Positions 20,159-27,813 of a stretch of 37,704 nt of DNA are shown here, in pieces. Each line of letters opens with the position of its first letter. The first letter of the stretch is position 1. The translations under genes and the position numbers were made by a program. The notes beneath the pieces were generated by a model. It ran no database searches. It was not told where the DNA came from and saw only the letters and a program-made list of their open reading frames with translations. Source of the stretch: Streptomyces hyaluromycini (GTDB lineage: Bacteria > Actinomycetota > Actinomycetes > Streptomycetales > Streptomycetaceae); the NCBI RefSeq assembly GCF_002217755.1, contig NZ_BCFL01000019.1, forward strand, positions 518,728 through 556,431, given 5' to 3'.

Positions 20159-20350
20159 ATGGCACTGCTTCAGGGCGCCACGGAGACGTGGACGAAGTCC
20201 TCCTATTCCGCAGGGAACGGGGCGTGCGTCGAGGTCAAGTCGCCGACGACCGCAGGACTCGCCGTACGTGACTCCAAGGTCGAGGAGGGCCCGGTCCTCG
20301 CATTCCCGGCCGGCGCGTGGAACGCCTTCGTGACCTCGGTCAAGGCGTAG
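20159..20350 (+). CDS. DUF397 small protein, partner of the XRE regulator
   Basis: 63 aa. Typical DUF397 pattern: TWTKSSYSAGNGACVEVK near the start, a middle AVRDSK segment, and FPAGAWNAFVTSVK at the end. DUF397 proteins are small partners encoded beside XRE-DUF5753 regulators and are thought to modulate them. The ATG at 20159 has AGGAG 5 nt upstream; an in-frame GTG six bases earlier overlaps the ribosome site and is rejected. The gene lies 213 bp after the regulator, with its own promoter and operator region. Confidence 0.92.
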   Translation: MALLQGATETWTKSSYSAGNGACVEVKSPTTAGLAVRDSKVEEGPVLAFPAGAWNAFVTSVKA

Positions 20351-20412
20351 GGGGGCACTCGCTGACCCACCGCTCACGCTCCCGACTACCACAACTGCAC
20401 AAGCGTTACCCA

Positions 20413-20453
20413 GAGCCCTCTCGACCGGCCCGCCGTCCTTGCCGAGGGGGCTC
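20413..20453 (+). terminator. Terminator hairpin after DUF397
   Basis: GAGCCCTCTCG pairs with CGAGGGGGCTC (one G-T wobble) around a 19-nt loop, 62 nt after the DUF397 stop, in the space before the convergent peroxidase gene. It may serve both. Confidence 0.55.
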
Positions 20454-20530
20454 GGCTTGTGCCCACCGCACCGACAGCGCCACCGTGCCCCCGATCTCGG
20501 CCGAGGGCCCGGCTCAGCCGATGGCCGGGT

Positions 20531-21037
20531 TCAGCCGATGGCGCGCTCCACCGCCGCCACGACCTCCGCCGACTCCGGCTCGGTCTGCGGCGAGAACCGG
20601 GCGACGACCTGTCCGTCCCGGCCGATCAGGAACTTCTCGAAGTTCCAGCGGATGTCTCCGGTGTGCCCCTCGCCGTCGGCGAACCCGACCAGACGGTCGT
20701 AGAGCGGGTGCCGGCCCTCGCCGTTCACCTCGACCTTCTCGGTCAGCGGGAAGGTCACGCCGTACGTCGCCGAGCAGAACTCGGCGATCTCCTCGGCGCT
20801 GCCGGGCTCCTGGCCCATGAACTGGTTGCAGGGCACCCCGAGCACGGTGAAGCCCTGCGCCGCGTACCGCTCCTGGAGCTTCTCCAGGCCGTTGTACTGC
20901 GGGGTCAGGCCGCACTTGGAGGCCACGTTGACAATGAGCACGGCCTTGCCGCCGTAGCCCGCCAGGTCGGCGGAGCCGCCCTGCAGCGCACCGATCTCCA
21001 CGTCGAGCACGGACCCGTTGTTCTCAGAAGTCGTCAT
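20531..21037 (-). CDS. Glutathione-peroxidase-family thiol peroxidase
   Basis: 168 aa, full family length. The peroxidatic Cys42 lies in NVASKCGLTPQY. Gln76 (MGQEPG) and Trp132-Asn133 (RWNFEKF) complete the catalytic tetrad. Cys89 (EFCSATYGVTFP) is the usual resolving cysteine of non-seleno bacterial members, which normally use thioredoxin rather than glutathione. Streptomyces makes mycothiol, so the reductant here is inferred to be thioredoxin or mycoredoxin. The start lies only 9 nt after the regulator's stop, so readthrough expression is likely. A TAGCAT box right upstream suggests an additional leaderless transcript. Confidence 0.93.
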   Translation of the reverse strand: MTTSENNGSVLDVEIGALQGGSADLAGYGGKAVLIVNVASKCGLTPQYNGLEKLQERYAAQGFTVLGVPCNQFMGQEPGSAEEIAEFCSATYGVTFPLTEKVEVNGEGRHPLYDRLVGFADGEGHTGDIRWNFEKFLIGRDGQVVARFSPQTEPESAEVVAAVERAIG

Positions 21038-21043
21038 GAGCGG

Positions 21044-21049
21044 ATGCTA
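21044..21049 (-). promoter_or_regulatory. Possible -10 box giving a leaderless peroxidase transcript
   Basis: TAGCAT on the minus strand ends 6 nt before the peroxidase ATG, so transcription would begin at or next to the start codon. It overlaps the regulator gene's TAG stop. No normal -35 is seen. A GGAAC lies 20 nt upstream of GTT, slightly long for a SigR-type site. No clear ribosome site precedes the ATG. Confidence 0.35.
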
Positions 21050-22030
21050 ACCCCGCCGGGTGGCGGTCCGGGTTCCGGCCTCGACGAGCACGTCACCGGC
21101 CGCCGTCCGCGCGTACAGCACCGACCGCCCGGCCCGCCGCCGCTCCACCAGCCCGGCGTCGAGCAGCACCCGCAGATGCCGGCCGACCGAACCCAGGCCC
21201 TGCCCGGTCACCGCCGTCAGGTGGGTGGTGCTCAGCGGGGTGTCCAGCAGCACCAGCACCCCGGCCCGCGCGGCCCCCAGCAGCGCCGCCAGACCCGCCG
21301 GAACCGCCCGCCCGGAAGGGTCGGCGAGCGCCCCGGCACAGGGGTAGATCAGCGCGTACCGGTCCGGTTCCTGCCAGGAGACCCAGCCGCGCTGCGGGGT
21401 GACCGGGACGAGGAGGAGGTCGGCGCCGGAGATCTCGCGGGGCGGGTACTCGTGCATGTTCACCTGGAGCCGGTTGCCGCCGAGCCAGCGGGTCTGGCCG
21501 GGCTTCAGGGAGTCCAGCACGGCCGCCCAGCCCGCCTGGGCCGCCCGCGCGGTCCGGGCGGCCACGTCCGCCGCCAGGACCCGCCGGCGCCGGTCCCAGT
21601 CCGGTCGTACCGTCTCGGTCCAGACGTACTCCAGCAGCGCGGCCGCCCGCTCGGGCAGGTCGTCGCGGTCCAGGGCGGCCGGGACCGGCCCGGCCAGGGA
21701 GACCCGCAGGTCGGCGCGGGCCTGCGCGGGGTCGGTCGCGCGCACCGTGGCGGCCGCGTCCGCGACGGTCTGCCCCTCGCGCGGGGCGGGCGACAGGAAG
21801 TCGGCGATCCAGGCCCTGCCGAGCCCGGCGGCGACCAGCCGCGCGGTCACCGGGTCCGCCGCGAGGAAGGCGCGGTAGCCCGGCAGGTGCGTGCGCAGCC
21901 AGGCCTCCTCGCCCGGGTGCGCGCCCGCCCCCGCGTGCAGCAGCTTCAGTGCCGCGAAGGTCTCGGCGAACGGCGAGAGCACGAACCGGCTGCGCGCGAG
22001 GGTGTCGGCGTTGACCAGCCACCAGCCCAT
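21047..22030 (-). CDS. ArsR-like winged-helix regulator with N-terminal DUF5937-type domain
   Basis: 327 aa. The last 90 residues are an ArsR-like winged helix (LSTTHLTAVTGQGLGSVGRHLRVLLDAGLVERRRAGRSVLY). The first 230 are a helical domain starting NADTLARSRFVLSPFAET, common in Streptomyces regulators of this kind. The start at 22030 (MGWWLVNADTL) is chosen from family shape; AAAGGG lies upstream. It is divergent from an MFS exporter, the usual arrangement for a repressor and its target. The spacer carries four CGGCC-type direct repeats that could be the operator. Confidence 0.85.
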   Translation of the reverse strand: MGWWLVNADTLARSRFVLSPFAETFAALKLLHAGAGAHPGEEAWLRTHLPGYRAFLAADPVTARLVAAGLGRAWIADFLSPAPREGQTVADAAATVRATDPAQARADLRVSLAGPVPAALDRDDLPERAAALLEYVWTETVRPDWDRRRRVLAADVAARTARAAQAGWAAVLDSLKPGQTRWLGGNRLQVNMHEYPPREISGADLLLVPVTPQRGWVSWQEPDRYALIYPCAGALADPSGRAVPAGLAALLGAARAGVLVLLDTPLSTTHLTAVTGQGLGSVGRHLRVLLDAGLVERRRAGRSVLYARTAAGDVLVEAGTRTATRRG

Positions 22031-22073
22031 GAGGACGCCCTTTCGTCTCTGCCCATCGCGCGGCTCTCCGCGT

Positions 22074-22124
22074 CGGCCTTCGTGCCGGCCTTTCGCCTCG
22101 GCCCTTTGCATCGGCCTTTCGCGT
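22074..22124. repeat. Four direct repeats (about 13 bp) between divergent regulator and exporter genes
   Basis: CGGCCTT-type units begin at 22074, 22086, 22099 and 22112 (best copies CGGCCTTTCGC at 22086 and 22112). The 12-13-bp period is not a multiple of three overall, so this is not coding. The position suggests an operator array for the ArsR-like protein. Confidence 0.55.
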
Positions 22125-22173
22125 CTGCGCGAAACATTAACGACCGCTTGCCACCCGCTCCGAGACTCCCTGC

Positions 22174-23388
22174 ATGCGCAGCTACCGCGAGCTCTTCCGC
22201 ACCCCCGAATTCCCCCCGTTCTTACTGACCTTCGCCGCCTTCTCCGCGGCCCAGACGATCGGCGGCCTGGCCCTCGGCACCCTGGTCTACCGGCTCACCG
22301 GCTCGCCCCTGCTGTCGGCGGTGAGCATGTTCGGGCCGCAGCTCGCGCAGGTCCTCGGCGCCACGTTCCTGCTCTCCGGCGCCGACCGGCTGCCGCCGCG
22401 CGCCACCCTCACCGGCATGGGCCTCGCCTACGCGGCCGTCACGGCGGCCCTGGCGCTGCCCGGTCTGCCGGTCGCCGCCGTCTTCGGCGTCGTCGTCCTG
22501 CAGGGCCTGGTCGCCTCGCTGGGCGGCGGGGTCCGCGGCGGACTGCTCAACGAGATCCTCTCCAAGGACGGCTACCTGCTGGGCCGTTCGGTGTTCAACA
22601 TGGCCTCCGGGCTGATGCAGATCACCGGCTTCGCGACCGGCGGTGCCCTGCTGACGGTCCTGTCCCCGCGGTCCTGCCTGCTCCTGTCGGCCGCCCTCTA
22701 CGCCGCGTCGGCCCTCGGCACCCGCCTCGGCCTGACCGCCCGGCCGCCGCGGTCCGCGGGCCGTCCGTCCATCGCGGCGACCTGGCGCACCAACGCCTTC
22801 CTGTGGTCCTCCCGCCCCCGCCGCCTCACCTACCTGGGCCTGTGGGTGCCCAACGGGCTCGTCGTCGGCTGCGACTCCCTCTACGTCTCCTACGACCCGC
22901 ACGCCGCCGGCGCCCTGTTCGCCTGCGGGGCGCTCGGCATGTTCGCCGGCGACGTGACCGTCGGCCGGTTCGTGCCGCCCGCGCTGCGGCCCCGCCTTGA
23001 CGTCCCGCTGCGGCTGCTGCTGGCCGCGCCGTACCTGGTGTTCGCCCTGCACCCGCCCGTCGCGCTCGCCGCGGTCTGCGTGACCCTCGCCGCGGTCGGC
23101 TTCGCCGCGAGCCTGGTCCTGCAGGAGCGGCTGATGTCCCTCACCCCCGACGAACTCAGCGGCCACGCCCTCGGGTTGCACTCGGCCGGCATGCTGACCA
23201 TGCAGGGCGTCGGCGCCACGCTGGCGGGCTCGGTGGCGCAACTCACCTCGCCCGCCCGCGCGATGACGATCGTCGCGGCCGCGTCCCTCGCGGTGACGCT
23301 GTCGCTGGCTACGGCCGCTCGGCGGGAGCGGAGGGTTCCGGCGCAGGCGACGGAACCGGCTCCGGCTCGGGCTCCGGCGAAGCCGTGA
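22174..23388 (+). CDS. MFS transporter
   Basis: 404 aa, with about 11-12 hydrophobic segments spread over residues 14-375 and the GxLxDR-like loop of MFS proteins replaced by LLSGADRLPPRATL. The family (MFS_1-like, DitE/permease group) exports small molecules by proton antiport; the substrate is unknown. Divergent from the ArsR-like gene, which probably represses it. The last 27 codons are read antisense within the coding end of the SPFH gene, an 80-bp tail-to-tail overlap. The C-terminal tail (PAQATEPAPARAPAKP) is low complexity, which fits coding for two frames at once. Confidence 0.88.
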   Translation: MRSYRELFRTPEFPPFLLTFAAFSAAQTIGGLALGTLVYRLTGSPLLSAVSMFGPQLAQVLGATFLLSGADRLPPRATLTGMGLAYAAVTAALALPGLPVAAVFGVVVLQGLVASLGGGVRGGLLNEILSKDGYLLGRSVFNMASGLMQITGFATGGALLTVLSPRSCLLLSAALYAASALGTRLGLTARPPRSAGRPSIAATWRTNAFLWSSRPRRLTYLGLWVPNGLVVGCDSLYVSYDPHAAGALFACGALGMFAGDVTVGRFVPPALRPRLDVPLRLLLAAPYLVFALHPPVALAAVCVTLAAVGFAASLVLQERLMSLTPDELSGHALGLHSAGMLTMQGVGATLAGSVAQLTSPARAMTIVAAASLAVTLSLATAARRERRVPAQATEPAPARAPAKP

Positions 23389-24259
23389 GCTGCGCCGCCG
23401 GCCCGAACTTGTCGGCGACGGCGGCGATCTGCTCGATCCCGGCCTTGAGCGCGGCCGGCCCGTCCAGCTCCCGCTCGTTCTTCTCGACCTCCTGGTCGAG
23501 CCGCTTGGTCGCCCGCTCGAAGTAGCGCAGCAACTCCACCGGGAAGGGCATGACGAGCGTGGAGTTCTTCTCGGCGGCGACCTCGACGACGGTCTGCAGG
23601 AGGCGCAGCTGCATCGCCTCCGGGGTCTCGGACATGATCCGGGAGGCGTTGGCGAGCTGCTGCGCGGCCTGGAACTCACCGTCCGCCGTGATGACCCGGG
23701 CCCGCCGCTCCCGCTCGGCCTCGGCCTGCCGGGACATGGACCGCTTCAGCGACTCCGGGAGCTGTACGTCCTTGATCTCGACGCGGTCGATGTGGATGCC
23801 CCACTCGGCGGCCGGGCTGTCGATCATCAGGGCGAGCCCCTCGTGCAGCCGCTCCCGGTCGGTCAGCAGGTCGTCCAGGTCGCTCTTGCCGATGATGGAG
23901 CGGAGCGAGGACTGGGCGACCTGCCCGACGGCGAACACGTAGTCCTGCACCTCGATGGCCGCGCGGATCGGGTCGGTGACCCGGAAGTAGACGACGGCGT
24001 CCACCTTCACCGACACGTTGTCCTTGGTGATGCCCTCCTGCGTGGGCACCGGCATGGTGACCACCTGTGTGTTCACCTTGCGCATCCGGTCGGCGAAGGG
24101 GATGAGGAAGGTGATCCCGGGCCGCCGGTACTCCGGCAGTGCCTTGCCCCAGCGGAACACGACCCCACGCTCGACCTGGTTGACCACGCGCATCCCGCTG
24201 CGCAGCACGAGCAGGGCCGCCACGACCACCAGTACGACCCCTACAACGGCGCCGTCCAT
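23309..24259 (-). CDS. SPFH-domain (stomatin/prohibitin-like, slipin) membrane protein
   Basis: 316 aa. An N-terminal membrane segment (GVVLVVVAALLVL) is followed by the SPFH domain (VNQVERGVVFRWGKALPEYRRPGITFLIPF, SVKVDAVVYFRVTDP, QSSLRSIIGKSDLDDLLTDR). A coiled-coil-forming stretch rich in Ala/Glu/Arg comes next (SRQAEAERERRARVI). The proline/glutamate-rich tail is the part overlapping the MFS gene. Slipins form ring-like oligomers that organise membrane microdomains and are often paired with an NfeD protease partner; none is visible next to it. The ATG at 24259 has GGAG 9 nt upstream. Confidence 0.93.
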   Translation of the reverse strand: MDGAVVGVVLVVVAALLVLRSGMRVVNQVERGVVFRWGKALPEYRRPGITFLIPFADRMRKVNTQVVTMPVPTQEGITKDNVSVKVDAVVYFRVTDPIRAAIEVQDYVFAVGQVAQSSLRSIIGKSDLDDLLTDRERLHEGLALMIDSPAAEWGIHIDRVEIKDVQLPESLKRSMSRQAEAERERRARVITADGEFQAAQQLANASRIMSETPEAMQLRLLQTVVEVAAEKNSTLVMPFPVELLRYFERATKRLDQEVEKNERELDGPAALKAGIEQIAAVADKFGPAAQLTASPEPEPEPVPSPAPEPSAPAERP

Positions 24260-24284
24260 GGGCACACACTCCATTCTCGACGTG

Positions 24285-24320
24285 ATCCGGACAAGAATCC
24301 GGACAAGGATGAGGACACTT
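24285..24320. repeat. 12-bp tandem repeats before the SPFH gene
   Basis: ATCCGGACAAGA and ATCCGGACAAGG lie back to back, followed by a degenerate third copy ATGAGGACACTT, in the 177-bp divergent spacer between the SPFH and TIR genes. A 6-bp inverted repeat TCCCGG/CCGGGA follows. The site is possibly regulatory. Confidence 0.5.
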
Positions 24321-24436
24321 CCCGGCCGTCCCGGGATGCGGGTGCCGGCGTCAGGAGTGCGTAAAGAAAACGGCGCACGGTACTCGGCGCGCTTGGGGAA
24401 TCATGGGGGTGACGGGACGTCGGCGGGGGAGGCAGG

Positions 24437-25093
24437 GTGACTGCGGTGGGCGGCGGGTCGGTCTTCATCAGTTACGCCGGACCGGACCGGGTCTGGGCGG
24501 AGTGGGTGGCCTGGCATCTGCACGATGCCGGTCATCGCGTGGTGCTGGACGTGTGGGACTGGTCGGCCGGTGACAACTTCGTGGCGCGCATGGAAGAGGC
24601 GCTGAACAGCGCGACCGCGGTGGTGGCCCTGTTCTCCCGGCGCTACTTCGACGACTCGCGGTGGACCCGGGAGGAGTGGTCGTCGGTGGTGGCGCGGCGC
24701 GAGCGTCTCGTCCCGCTGGTGATCGAGCCGCTCGACGACACCGACGTGCCCGCCCTGCTGGCCCCGCTGATCCGCAGGAACCTCCACGGCCTGGACGAGC
24801 AGCAGGCGCGCGCCGCCCTGCTGGACGCGGTCGCCGGTGCCAGGGGCCCGCGTACCAGACCCGCCTTCCCCGGCGGCCCCGCGTCCCCGCCCCCCGGCGT
24901 CCCCGGCCACCGCCCGCCCCTGCCCGCCCCCGGCGGCGGACGGGGCCTGCCGAGCCCGGGCACCTCGCGAGCCCCCGGGGCCGATCCGTCGCCCGGGCCG
25001 CCCGGGGCGGAGGCCCCCCTGTTCTCCTCCCCCGAGGAGAGAGCACAGGCCCGCGACCTGGCCAAGGCCCCCCGCCGCCCGGACACCGCCTAG
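24437..25093 (+). CDS. TIR-domain protein with proline-rich tail, lacking NB-ARC/TPR
   Basis: 218 aa. Residues 8-130 are a TIR domain: VFISYAGPDRVWAEWVAWHL (beta-A/alpha-A), DVWDWSAGDNF (BB-loop region), VVALFSRRYFDDSRW, and Trp76-x3-Glu80, the position of the catalytic Glu in NAD-cleaving TIRs. The sequence matches the N-terminal module of the large FxSxx-COOH-system TIR-NB-ARC-TPR proteins of actinomycetes, but here a Pro/Gly-rich tail of about 80 residues is followed by a stop. NADase activity is therefore plausible but unproven. GTG start, with GGGGAGG 4 nt upstream. It could be a truncated relic or a free-standing effector. Confidence 0.85.
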   Translation: MTAVGGGSVFISYAGPDRVWAEWVAWHLHDAGHRVVLDVWDWSAGDNFVARMEEALNSATAVVALFSRRYFDDSRWTREEWSSVVARRERLVPLVIEPLDDTDVPALLAPLIRRNLHGLDEQQARAALLDAVAGARGPRTRPAFPGGPASPPPGVPGHRPPLPAPGGGRGLPSPGTSRAPGADPSPGPPGAEAPLFSSPEERAQARDLAKAPRRPDTA

Positions 25094-25151
25094 CTGTACC
25101 GACCCGGGAGGTCGGGGACGTGACCGGCGGGTGGATGACGACGGCCTGGTG

Positions 25152-25169
25152 CACGGGACCCGACCCGTG
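25152..25169. terminator. Weak hairpins between convergent TIR and oxidoreductase genes
   Basis: CACGGG-ACCCGA-CCCGTG, with a second short hairpin CCGACC-CGGGA-GGTCGG at 25099-25115. Both are in the 139-bp convergent gap and have short stems. Confidence 0.4.
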
Positions 25170-25232
25170 TGGATCCGCTGAGCGGTGAGGTTCGGAAGTG
25201 CCCGCCGGTCGGTGGGTTCCGGCCCGGCCCGC

Positions 25233-26195
25233 CTACGGGCGGACGGTGAGCACCAGCTTGCCCGTGGTGCGGCCCGTCTCGGCGTCCGCGTGAGCGTCGG
25301 CTGCCTCGGCGAGTGGGTAGGCGGCGGCGATGCGGGGGCGCAGCCGGCCGGACTCGGCGAGCGCGGCGATGCCGGTCATGCCCGCATGGTCGTGCTCGAC
25401 CACGATGTTCGCGGCCCGAACTCCCAATTCGGTGGCACGCTCGGTCACTTCGTCGAAGTCGACGGGCAGGCTGGAGACCAGGATGCCGCCCGGCCTGAGC
25501 GTCTCCAGCGAGAGCAGCCGGTCGGCGCCGCCGACCAGGTCGAGGACCACGTCGATGTCTCGGGCCTCCTTTGCGACGTCCGTGGTGCTGTAGTCGATGA
25601 CCTCGTCCACGCCCAGGCTGCGCACGAAGTCGGACTTGGCGGTGGAGGCCGTGCCGAGGACGTACGCGCCGCGGGCTTCGGCGAGCTGCACCGCGACATG
25701 CCCTACGCCACCGGCCGCGCCGAGCACCAGCACCCGCTGCCCGGGCTGGACGTGCGCGGTCTCGACGAGCGTCTGCCAGGCGACCAGCCCCGCCATCGGC
25801 AGCGCGGCGGCCTCGGCGTGGCTCAGCGTGGCAGGCTTGGGTACGAAGGCACGGACGGGACCGGTGACGTACTCGGCGTAGGCGCCGGCCCCGTCCGGGT
25901 ACGGCAGCATGCCGAACACCTCGTCGCCCGGCTGGAACAACGAGACGCCGAGGCCGACCGACTCGACGACACCGGACACATCCCAGCCGAGGGTGAATGG
26001 CGGCTCGCCCAGGAAGAGGCCGAGCCTGCGGTGTTGTGCGTCGGTGGGGTTGAGCCCGGCGGCGTGGACGGCGACGAGGATCTGGCCGACTCCGGGTTCC
26101 GGGCGCGCCCGCTGGACCTCGTGGAGCACGTCGGGCTCCCCGAGGGTGTCCTGACTGACGGCCCGCATTGTGGACTTTGTTGCGTTCTGGGTCAT
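25233..26195 (-). CDS. NADP-dependent quinone-oxidoreductase-like protein (MDR family)
   Basis: 320 aa zinc-free medium-chain dehydrogenase/reductase. The N-terminal GroES-like domain contains GEPDVLHEV and HAAGLNPTDAQHR and lacks the zinc-binding Cys set. The Rossmann domain has VLVLGAAGGVGHVAVQLA near residue 155. The C-terminus VDFDEVTERATELGVRA...GKLVLTVRP is typical. The likely reaction is NADPH-dependent reduction of quinones or enones. Divergent from a GlxA-like regulator 70 bp away, which probably controls it. The start at 26195 is not firm; an ATG nine codons in is also possible and neither has a good ribosome site. Confidence 0.9.
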   Translation of the reverse strand: MTQNATKSTMRAVSQDTLGEPDVLHEVQRARPEPGVGQILVAVHAAGLNPTDAQHRRLGLFLGEPPFTLGWDVSGVVESVGLGVSLFQPGDEVFGMLPYPDGAGAYAEYVTGPVRAFVPKPATLSHAEAAALPMAGLVAWQTLVETAHVQPGQRVLVLGAAGGVGHVAVQLAEARGAYVLGTASTAKSDFVRSLGVDEVIDYSTTDVAKEARDIDVVLDLVGGADRLLSLETLRPGGILVSSLPVDFDEVTERATELGVRAANIVVEHDHAGMTGIAALAESGRLRPRIAAAYPLAEAADAHADAETGRTTGKLVLTVRP

Positions 26196-26253
26196 GGATC
26201 AAGCATGTGGCAACGGCTCTGACCAGGCCAATGTCAAGATAGTCAATAAACGA

Positions 26254-26259
26254 TAGAAT
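26254..26259 (+). promoter_or_regulatory. TAGAAT -10 box implying a leaderless regulator transcript
   Basis: TAGAAT ends 6 nt before the ATG of the GlxA-like gene, and no ribosome site is present, so transcription would start at the ATG. Nearby GTCAAGATA/GTCAATAAA direct repeats (26234-26251) and CGAT-AGA-ATCG could bind a regulator shared with the divergent oxidoreductase. Confidence 0.4.
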
Positions 26260-26265
26260 CGTGAC

Positions 26266-27279
26266 ATGCCTGCGATGACGTCCCGCACCACCCCTGACAG
26301 GCCGCCGCATCGCGTCGTGGTCCTCGCCCTCGACGGCGTGTACTTCTTCGAGCTGGGCATCCCCGACCGGATCTTCGCCGGGGTCGAGTTCGCCGGGGTC
26401 GAGGGGGCGTACGAGGTGGTGACGTGCGCGGCGACGGATGACCGTACCGTCGCCACCAACACCGGTATCACCCTCACCCTGCACCATGGGCCCGAGGCAC
26501 TGGAGAGTGCCGACACGGTCATCGTCCCGCCCTACGACCTGCGTCGCTTCACCGCCGACCTGCCGGAGCCGGTGCGCGCCGCGCTCGGCCGCATCCGACC
26601 CGGCACCCGCATCGTCTCCCTGTGCACCGGCGCCTTCACCCTGGCCGCCGCCGGACTGCTCGACGGGCGGCCCGCGACGACACACTGGGCGCTCGCGGAC
26701 CAGTTCCGCCGGATGTTCCCCCACGTCGCCCTGGACCCCGAGGTGCTGTTCGTCGACGACGGCGACGTGCTCACCTCCGCGGGCGTCGCCTCCGGGATCG
26801 ACGTGTGCCTGCACCTGGTGCGCTCCGACCACGGCAGTGCCGTCGCCAACCAGGTCGCCCGGCAGTGCGTCGTGCCGCCCTGGCGCGAGGGCGGCCAGGC
26901 CCAGTACATCGTTCAGCCCATGCCCCCGCAGGGTGCCGTCGGTACCGGTGCGACCCGCGCCTGGGCTCTGGAGCACCTTGACCGGCCGCTGGCCCTGCGG
27001 GAGCTTGCCGCGCATGCCCGGATGGGCCCGCGCACGTTCGCGCGCCGCTTCCAGGAGGAGACCGGCACGAGCCCCGGCCGCTGGCTGATCCAGCAGCGGG
27101 TGCACCGCGCCCGCCACCTCCTGGAGACCACCGACCTCCCGGTCGACCGAATCGCCGCGGAGGTCGGCTTCGCCACCGCAGCGTCCCTGCGGCAGCACCT
27201 GCACGCGGCGATCGGCGTGTCTCCCCAGGCCTACCGGAACACGTTCAAAGTCCGCAGCGGGATGCCGGGCACGGGATGA
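26266..27279 (+). CDS. GlxA-family transcriptional regulator (DJ-1/PfpI domain + AraC HTH)
   Basis: 337 aa. Residues about 15-190 form a DJ-1/PfpI-like domain (VVVLALDGVYFFELGIPDRIF, SLCTGAFTLAAAGLLDGRPATTHW) used here for sensing rather than catalysis. Residues about 230-330 form the AraC-type double helix-turn-helix (LALRELAAHARMGPRTFARRFQEETG, RIAAEVGFATAASLRQHL). Transcribed divergently from the quinone-oxidoreductase gene, its likely target. The start codon coincides with the predicted transcription start. Confidence 0.92.
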   Translation: MPAMTSRTTPDRPPHRVVVLALDGVYFFELGIPDRIFAGVEFAGVEGAYEVVTCAATDDRTVATNTGITLTLHHGPEALESADTVIVPPYDLRRFTADLPEPVRAALGRIRPGTRIVSLCTGAFTLAAAGLLDGRPATTHWALADQFRRMFPHVALDPEVLFVDDGDVLTSAGVASGIDVCLHLVRSDHGSAVANQVARQCVVPPWREGGQAQYIVQPMPPQGAVGTGATRAWALEHLDRPLALRELAAHARMGPRTFARRFQEETGTSPGRWLIQQRVHRARHLLETTDLPVDRIAAEVGFATAASLRQHLHAAIGVSPQAYRNTFKVRSGMPGTG

Positions 27280-27801
27280 GCACGTCGCCCGTGAGCGAGG
27301 GTGTCGACACAGGCGGGGCCGGCGAGTGATATCGCCCGCCGTCGGCCGGTCCCACCTGTCTGCCGCACCCTGTCGCCCCCCGGCTTCCGATCGGCGCGTG
27401 TTCGGCCGGACGGAGGCGGAGACGGTCCCCTTCGGTCGTTCCCCGGCACAAGGGGTCCGCGTGGCCTTCAGGACCGGAAGATGCGACGCCGGGGGAGGCG
27501 TCCGATTCCCACCCCAACCGGCCCGCGTCACCCAACCGGCCCGCGTCACCCGGCCGTTCCGCGGCGGAGGCCGCCGCCGAGCGCGCCCCGGTCCCCGAGA
27601 ACGTCCAGGAGCCCGAGCGGCTGCCGGTCGAGGTCACTGCCGCCGACCGCGAACCCGAATCCGGATCCGCGTCCGCGTTCTTCAAGGCGGCGGTCGCCGT
27701 CTGCCGGCAGACCGTCACCGCCCCCGCTCCCCGCTCCCCGCTGCCCCCGGGCTTCGCGACCAGGTCACCGTCCGGTGCGGGCACGCCCCACCCGCATGGG
27801 C
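27280..27801. other. Gene-poor stretch, possible gene remnant
   Basis: No frame here has a start codon, a ribosome site and coding-like content together. One plus-strand frame (stop to stop, about 27330-27806) shows strong G/C third positions and a plausible acidic Pro/Ala-rich sequence (VPENVQEPERLPVEV...) but has no ATG, GTG or TTG. It may be the end of a decayed gene. It contains a tandem duplication of an 18-bp unit (CAACCGGCCCGCGTCACC, about 27514-27549). Confidence 0.35.
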
Positions 27802-27813
27802 TATGATCAATCC

